From positions 2,108,001 through 2,172,000 of the forward strand of contig CM035313.1 of NCBI GenBank assembly GCA_002900995.3: DNA of 64,000 bases, read 5' to 3'. This document shows positions 58,362 to 64,000 of the stretch, one piece after another. Source of the DNA: Ganoderma boninense. Lineage: Eukaryota; Basidiomycota; Agaricomycetes; Polyporales; Polyporaceae. Numbering within the stretch: the stretch's first letter is position 1; each line of letters begins with the position of its first letter. The notes under the pieces were generated by a model. That model made no database searches. It was not told the origin of the DNA and saw only the letters and a list, made by a program, of their open reading frames with translations. The position numbers and the translations under genes were made by a program.

Positions 58362-60821
58362 ATGGCCGAGGAGCGCAAACCATCTTCTTCCACCGGCCCG
58401 GCTCCCCTGCAGAGAGGTACGTCCATGCCCCTCTCCAATCCCTTTCCGACTCCCTCTCATCTCCCACCTACCCCTCCCCGCTTTGCTCCAGGAAAAGCCT
58501 GCCTGCGATGTCGCAAGCGCAAGATGGTATGTTTCCCCCTTCCATCACACTCCCTCCTCATCGATGACCCACCCACGCTCCCCTCTGCACCAGCGATGTG
58601 ATGGCGGAAAGCCGGCTTGTGCACAATGCGTCCGCGCCAAGAAGACAGACGGCTGCGAGTACGATGATGGAAAGGGCAAGACTAGAACCCAGCTCATGAG
58701 GGAGCACATTGCCCGCCTTGAAATGCGCGTAAAAGAGCTCGAGAACCCCGAACAGTCCGCCCCCTCCATGACGCTCTTCGATCCTCACGCACTCTCCCCG
58801 TACTACTCCGAGTCATCGTCGTCATCCAGTTACGACTCGCCGGGAAAGTTTAGCTATTCGGCATCCGCTTCCCCTACCCCGTTCCCAATGAGCGACCAGG
58901 ATTCTAGGAGGACTATGTCCAGTCCGTTGACTCTGAGCCCATCGGCGGAGGTGGATTCTAGAGCATGGGAGCAACTCAATTTCGGGGCGGTGAGCACTGC
59001 TATCTTCCCACTGTGTCTCCACGTTTCTTATGCGTCCTTTAAGGACTTGACCGCCGTTTCCACTGTCAGCTCATTCGGCAACATGGAAGCACCGCCTCTG
59101 GATCACATCCTGTGACTATCCATCGTATTGTCTGTACCTTCAACACAACGTCCTGACAAACATTCTATTTTCTGGATAGGCTCGAGATCTTCCTCCCCCA
59201 CCGCCATCAATGCGGCTTGGATGTTCACGTTGGTCGTCTGCGCGACTCTCTCAATCTACCTGCTTCCGAACAACGTCATCCAGCCCTGATGAACGCTATC
59301 TTCCTATGGGCTTGTTACCTCTCCCGGCCTGGTTCCCTTAGTCAGTATGAACAGCTCTATCTCTCCCGGTCCACCGCAGCGCTGGGTGACACTATGCACT
59401 ACACGGCCAAAACAGTCGATCTTATTCAGGCCTGCTGCTTGCTGTCTGTATACTATGCCACCAACGGTCGATTGCTGGAAGGCAGCTACTACTCCGCGGC
59501 GGCATCCACATTGGCGGTCCAGTGTCGGCTTCACCAGATAGGCTCGGAGAATCAAGCCATGGTCCTTGACAACTGGGATGCCCCCTTCGAGCTTCCTATT
59601 CCCAAGGACAATGTCGAACGTGGAGAGAGGATTTCAACGTTCTGGCAGGTGTATAATATGGATCGGTGTTGGTCTGTCATCCTCCGGAGACCTGCGACTC
59701 TACCTGATAGCGATCATCCTTGGGCTTCGATCACAACCCCTTGGCCACAACGCATCGAGGATTATGAGAGTGTGGGTGATCCGTAAGGTTCTTTCTAGGG
59801 GCGATGTCTAACGTGTTGCCCAATCAATCCAGGGCGATCTTGACGTTGGCGGAGGGTCCCCAACCATTCGCGCATTTTTTGTCCAACAGGCACAGTCAAC
59901 GTCTCTCAGTGGGTTCTCCACTGTCGCATTACGAGTGAAGGCGTCCGCACTGTTTGAGGGTGCGAACAGGCTGTCATCTAGCTGGAGTCCCCGTAAGTCA
60001 CTGAACTAAACGCGATGCACAACCACGATGACAGTCCCCGCTGACATCATTGTTCCGCTCTCAGGGTCCCTCTCATCTAGTGCTTTCTCGGAGAACTTCA
60101 GCGCTTTTGAACACAGCATTATGCGTTTTACAACCACACTGCTTCCACTCCATCAAGTAGGGGGGGCTATCCCTGATGACAAGTATGCCTTGATCGTAAT
60201 CCACAGCCTTGCGCATGCTTCTATGATTCGACTGCATGCGCCGTTCATGCATGATGACGGCGTGTCTCGCGAAAAGTGCATTCGTGCTGCACGATCTCTG
60301 ATTCATGTCACCAAGCTCATCACCGACACTGATTTTGAGTTCCTCGACCCAATCATTGGCGTGCGTATTTATTATAGCCTCAACATCATTTGCGCTCACT
60401 TTCTTTTCAAGTCTTGTTGGACTAGCGCAGCCAAAGTGCTCGAGAATGAGCTTGCACGGCTGCAATCGTCATGGCCAGACCCTCTGAACACCATGGAGAT
60501 ACGCGGGGACCTAGAATCCCTGCTTTATGCGATGACAAAACTGGGCTCGAGATTTCCTCTTGTTGGTTCGTTCCTGTTTTCATTTGTGCTGCGTAGTGGA
60601 CGGTGTTTGATTATAAAGTCCAGCGTACCATTCAGCAAAGGTCCAAGCCTGCTTGGATGGCGAATAGAGGCTGCCTCGGCATGCCCTGGCGATGCCCGCA
60701 CATGGTCGATGAATCGCCCTTGATGGTCATCGGTCTCAATTTAGGACAGTCATGCATTCACGTTCATTTACGAACCATCACGTTCACTACTTTCACTCTT
60801 TCTCCCTGCTGTTTTCACTAG
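58362..60821 (+). CDS. Zn2Cys6 transcription factor
   Basis: The start at 58362 (MAEERKPSSSTG) leads, through an intron to about 58493, into GKACLRCRKRKM; a second intron separates this from RCDGGKPACAQC and VRAKKTDGCEYD. Together they form C-x2-C-x6-C-x5-C-x2-C-x8-C, with KT making the last loop longer than usual. A dimerisation-like helix (REHIARLEMRVKELENP) and a Ser-rich linker follow. The regulatory part has QCGLDVHVGRLRDSLNLPAS, MNAIFLWACYLSRP, CCLLSVYYATNGRLLEGSYY and VYNMDRCWSVIL (fungal_trans core), then HSLAHASMIRLHAPFM. The last exon is uncertain: a TGGACGGTG-start exon gives DYKVQRTIQQRSKPAWM and may stop at 60723 or 60821. Targets unknown. Confidence 0.82.
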
Positions 60822-61764
60822 GCGCAGCATGGCTGTCATCGACTCACTTCGAGAGCGTTTGACTTTCGAGTTACGTTTACGCACCGTCTTTGGACTTTTT
60901 TGTGTCACTACGGACATACGCTTTTCGGACATTGTTCCTTGCCATCGGACATAATTTCGTAACGTTCAAGCAACAAGGACGCGGACCTCTGTATCTACTG
61001 ACAACCCGTGATGGACCCTCGGACTCTTTGTAGCACTGTACTTGTAGACAATCGCACCTTCAAACTTCAGCTTTGTGGACAATATGGACTATTACAGAAT
61101 TCGTATAACTTCGTACACTAACTTGCTTACTGTTATCGTAGTGTACTTCGCAAGTGTACAACGTACATACTACCTATCGCTAGTCGTTGGTTTATTTACC
61201 CGCGCGTCGTTGTGCTGTTGCATGTGGCGTCATCCATTCTTTCATTTTCCCTTCCATTTGTCGACATTCTGTCTCTGTTCCCATTCAATTATAATTATAG
61301 TACCGGCCTAGCTGTATAGGGCTCTAAAATGTTACAGAACATGGACTTTGCGCGTTGTTGCAGGCTCCTAAAACTGCCCGCTCGTTAGTGTCCTCGATCC
61401 CAGTATGTGAGCGGGGTGAGGCTATATCATAACACTTCGGGGGGTCTGTCATTTAGTGCCAGATAACAGGTCTTCCAACAAATGAATTAACATTAGAAAT
61501 TTTGTATCATCTGTTCCTTGGGATGACAATTAAACTGTTGTATAGAATAACAGTCCAGTGAAGAGTCCTTATGTTATTAAACATGCTGAACTGGCAGAAA
61601 TAGAAATTCACAGATAGGATCCCATCCTGAACAAAAGTCAAGACAATGTCTCAATTGTTCCTGGACTCCAAGGTTGAACTTTTATAGTAGATAAACTTGG
61701 TTGAAGAAGGCCATTTCTGGCAATATGATTGATGAGGAACATTAAGAAGCTTCTATTGTATTAG
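60822..61764. other. Compositional boundary region
   Basis: The 3' flank of the Zn2Cys6 gene. Base composition turns from GC-rich to AT-rich at about 61050-61350. No gene recognised; the repeat block begins by about 61.4 kb. Confidence 0.5.
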
Positions 61765-62804
61765 TTAACTACCATCTCTATTTATAAGTTTAATATATAC
61801 AAGCAAGCACATAGTATAATCTCCCACTGTTTGTAGTTTTCTCATATTAAAATTCACAATGTTTCCAACATAGCTTGCTTCATTGCCATGTTTTGCACCA
61901 TCATGAGACCATATGTCTCCTGAATGATCAATTACTCTACATACATACAAAGTGAAAGTTGGCATAATATACAATTCTACATAATCTATATTTTGTACTG
62001 AGTTCTGTTATAGTGATCTCTAATTCAATATTGACTTTAGTATTATGATTAATGCAAGCAATAAAACAAGGAGCACTATCATATGTCACTATACATTGTA
62101 ATGGCCTCTGACAGTGTAAACATGAAGCATTTGATTTTTAAACATGAGCAGTATATAACCACTGTTGTACACTTTTGCCTTTATATGTTCCGAGTTTGCT
62201 TAGATAGTTTTTCCATATATCTTGTGTAAATGTCCAACAAATATCATCTGATCCCTCAGCTTCAGATTGGTAGTCACAAGCTCTACAATGGTAATTAATA
62301 CTTACTACATCCTCATTTATACCTAACAACTCTCAAGCCAACATATACAGATCTGTATGTTGCTGACCTTGAAATCTCCATTCAGGATGTCTTAAGCCAA
62401 GTGATGATTGTACTTCATTTCTTGTCCGGGTCATAGACAATTGAGAAGAGTTTGTAAGGACCTGTTCAAATGCAGTTTTAACAATATTCAGGCTTTTATA
62501 TAGTTGTATAGTGCTACTTGTCTATAGTTGCTTACTGTTAGTGTAGGTAGTCAATAAGATTGTGAGTAGACTATTATATGCACAACTCCAGTTTTTAGTG
62601 TTCACTATCTCACAAAAATCCTTGTATTGACCTACCAGGTAGAGGCTTGCTTACTTTGACTTTCTTAGTTTTATAGGATATAGATAGTTCTAGCTCATCA
62701 TCTCTTTTTCTTTTAGTATCAAGTTTACCTGGCTGATTACTTATATTGGCAAAAGCTTGAGTCCCTGGAGCTGGTTTACTATTAACCATGATGCAGTTAA
62801 CCAT
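61765..62804 (-). pseudogene. Degraded USP-like cysteine-protease open frame (likely from a transposable element)
   Basis: Reading the minus strand from 62804 gives MVNSKPAPGTQAF and a KRKRDDELE basic segment, then after a stop and frame change NWSCAYNSLLTILL, the Cys-box of ubiquitin-specific-protease-like (C19/UCH) folds. Later come two C-x2-C pairs (HCRACDYQ; SCLHCQ), which resemble a zinc-binding insert, and a His-box (VYYANFHFVCRVID, then GDIWSHDGAKHGN). The frame is broken by stops after SKQL, after YMLA and after TAHV, and by a four-base TGTA duplication near 61940 beside the His-box. Cys-box proteins of this kind occur in repeated basidiomycete element families; I cannot name the family. 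It is non-functional as read. Confidence 0.6.
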
Positions 62805-62837
62805 AGCTCCGGATCAAGGGTATATATTGATTCTATT

Positions 62838-62972
62838 AACCACAGTTAAACTGCAGATTTACAAAGCCTTCTTAGTTATATATTAATACTGTATTTAATG
62901 TGATTGCACCAGCTGGAATTGAACCAGAGGCCTAGTTTATTCAGACAGCTGTGCTAGCCACTGCACCAAGCT
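62838..62972 (-). repeat. tRNA-derived SINE-like sequence
   Basis: Read on the minus strand, a tRNA-like head begins TTGGTGCAGTGGCTAGCACA and carries a pol III B-box-like GGTTCAATTCC (62915-62925 reversed). It continues into a body ending near CTGCAGTTTAAC. It shares its head and this terminal motif with the plus-strand copy at 63043-63180. Confidence 0.55.
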
Positions 62973-62995
62973 CTTATCTTATCTTATCTTATCTC
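62973..62995. repeat. Short TTATC tandem repeat
   Basis: About four units of a CTTAT/TTATC pentamer between two divergent SINE-like heads. Confidence 0.8.
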
Positions 62996-63042
62996 ATTAA
63001 CAATAGTACTTATTATATTAGTTACATAAGGCTGTAATAGTC

Positions 63043-63180
63043 AGTTGGTGTAGTGGTTAGTCCACCTGGTCGAATGAATGCAAGGCCCTGAGGTCCTTGG
63101 TTCAATTCCCAGTTGGAACAACCCTAGATTAATAACTGTGAATAAGTCCTGTTATTAATGTATTGGACTGCGGTTTAACA
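63043..63180 (+). repeat. tRNA-derived SINE-like sequence
   Basis: A head TTGGTGTAGTGGTTAGTCCA and a B-box-like GGTTCAATTCC at 63099-63109 lead into a body that ends GACTGCGGTTTAAC. It resembles the copy on the opposite strand at 62838-62972. The sequence does not fold into a complete tRNA, so it is unlikely to be a functional tRNA gene. Confidence 0.55.
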
Positions 63181-63515
63181 TTTGTCCCCTGAGCTGCTGT
63201 CTGCTGCAATGCGTGAATATCTGGCACATGATGTCATTTCAGAGATTCTGAAGCCAAAATTTCACCAAGATAGGGGCCTGTTGCAATCGGAGCCTGGGTT
63301 TCTATAACATCAGATCTTTGGGCAGGCCTCAGGAGATCTGCAGAGAGACAGTGCTTGCAGATTGGTCATGCCAGTGTGCTTTGAAGGGTGTACAACACCC
63401 ATCAAGGTCGTGCAGAGAGGAGCACCTCCAAGGAGGTGCAGAGAGGTGTACAAGAACAAGTGTGCATGAGCACATCAGTGCAAATTGAGGTCGAGCATGT
63501 GGTAGCAGTCAGGGA

Positions 63516-63590
63516 TGAGAGCGAGGGCAAGAGTGAGGGTGAGGGCAAAAGCAAGGATGAGAGTAAAGGTGAGGGTGAGAAGGACATTTT
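63516..63590. repeat. Purine-rich degenerate hexamer array
   Basis: GAGGGC, GAGGGT, GAGAGC and AAAGGT type hexamers follow one another, reading as a Glu/Gly/Lys/Ser-rich string on the plus strand. A diverged direct repeat of about 40 bp containing GTGCAAATTGA[A/G]GTCGAGCATG flanks it at about 63479-63500 and 63608-63630. Confidence 0.75.
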
Positions 63591-63838
63591 GCAGGTGCAG
63601 GTGCATGAGTGCAAATTGAAGTCGAGCATGCAGTTGCGCTCGTGGTCGAGGCTGTGGTTGGAGGTAAGGCTGTGGTAGCATAGATGAGGGAGGAGGCATA
63701 GTCGAGGGCGAGGGCATGGTTGAGGGCCAGGATGACAGCACATGAGCATGTAGGTGTGGGTGCATAGGCATGTGGGCACAGATGCAGGTGCATGTGCAAG
63801 TGCATGTATGCTAAGGCTGAACGTAGGTCAACCTATGG

Positions 63839-64000
63839 TTGATTGGGATCTGTACCTGCAGGTTTGGCCACTTTCAAAAGCTTGATTGGGATCTGTATGA
63901 ATCAAATCAACTTTTCACCTACAACCTGCAGGTAGCAAACCTATAAGTTATAGGTCAAATCATTGATTTGATTTGAATACTAAATATAGTATTTTCTCAG
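63839..64000. repeat. Short direct and inverted repeats at the window edge
   Basis: TTGATTGGGATCTGTA occurs at 63839-63854 and 63882-63897. ACCTGCAGGT occurs twice nearby, and ATCAAATCAA near 63901 is mirrored by TTGATTTGATTTG near 63965. This suggests the edge of a repeat that continues past the window. Confidence 0.5.

Noticed and set aside
63043..63120. A functional tRNA gene
   Set aside because: Box-like motifs are present but acceptor and anticodon stems do not pair convincingly. Better explained as a tRNA-derived SINE head.
63388..63678. A 96-codon Glu/Lys/Gly-rich open frame
   Set aside because: It is the translation of a degenerate hexamer array in repeat DNA; no other coding evidence.

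Overview
This is gene-dense nuclear DNA from a filamentous basidiomycete, most likely an agaricomycete. The evidence: genes broken by many short GT-AG introns (mostly 50-65 nt), a trifunctional TRP1 gene, a DUF6593-type small protein, and Zn2Cys6 regulators with the agaricomycete form of the fungal_trans domain. I could not place it to genus. From about 1 to 61 kb the DNA is GC-rich and genic. The last ~2.7 kb is AT-rich and made of decayed repeats.

Layout. 0-5 kb: the 3' part of a P-loop kinase-like gene (+) and a large Zn2Cys6 regulator (-). 5.1-9.7 kb: a long stretch with no supportable gene. 9.7-20 kb: housekeeping and trafficking genes: a small Cys-rich acidic protein perhaps like LAMTOR1/Meh1, COG3, ELP6, a SEC2-type Rab exchange factor and a PWWP chromatin protein with a 23-bp tandem repeat upstream. 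21.8-31.5 kb: a 2-oxoglutarate oxygenase, a DUF6593 protein, the diacylglycerol acyltransferase LRO1 and a flavin-dependent halogenase. 31.5-39.5 kb: a strand-skewed intergenic region, a TA-flanked inverted-repeat element, a membrane protein, TRP1 with one unusually long intron, an intron-containing tRNA-Ser(CGA) and a second TA-flanked element. 40.4-51.1 kb: a G-protein alpha subunit, a BCS1-like AAA ATPase, DAP1 and API5. 51.6-60.8 kb: a large FUSC/DUF2421-type membrane transporter, a third TA-flanked element in its promoter, and a second Zn2Cys6 regulator. 61.3-64 kb: a pseudogene resembling a ubiquitin-specific-protease-like cysteine protease, two tRNA-derived SINE-like heads pointing away from each other, and low-complexity arrays.

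The genes do not form one operon-like or biosynthetic system. Most are conserved single-copy cell functions: Golgi tethering, exocytosis, tRNA modification, tryptophan synthesis, storage-lipid synthesis, G-protein signalling and sterol/P450 support. The halogenase and the 2-oxoglutarate oxygenase are the only candidates for specialised metabolism and lie about 5.7 kb apart with housekeeping-type genes between.

The most striking observation is in LRO1. Around the catalytic serine the coding sequence can only be kept in frame and matched to the family by exons of 9, 5 and 6 nt, each between normal-length introns. With these the whole 18-exon model sums to 2052 nt (683 residues). All gene models were built by eye from splice signals and family motifs; exon borders not stated explicitly are approximate.
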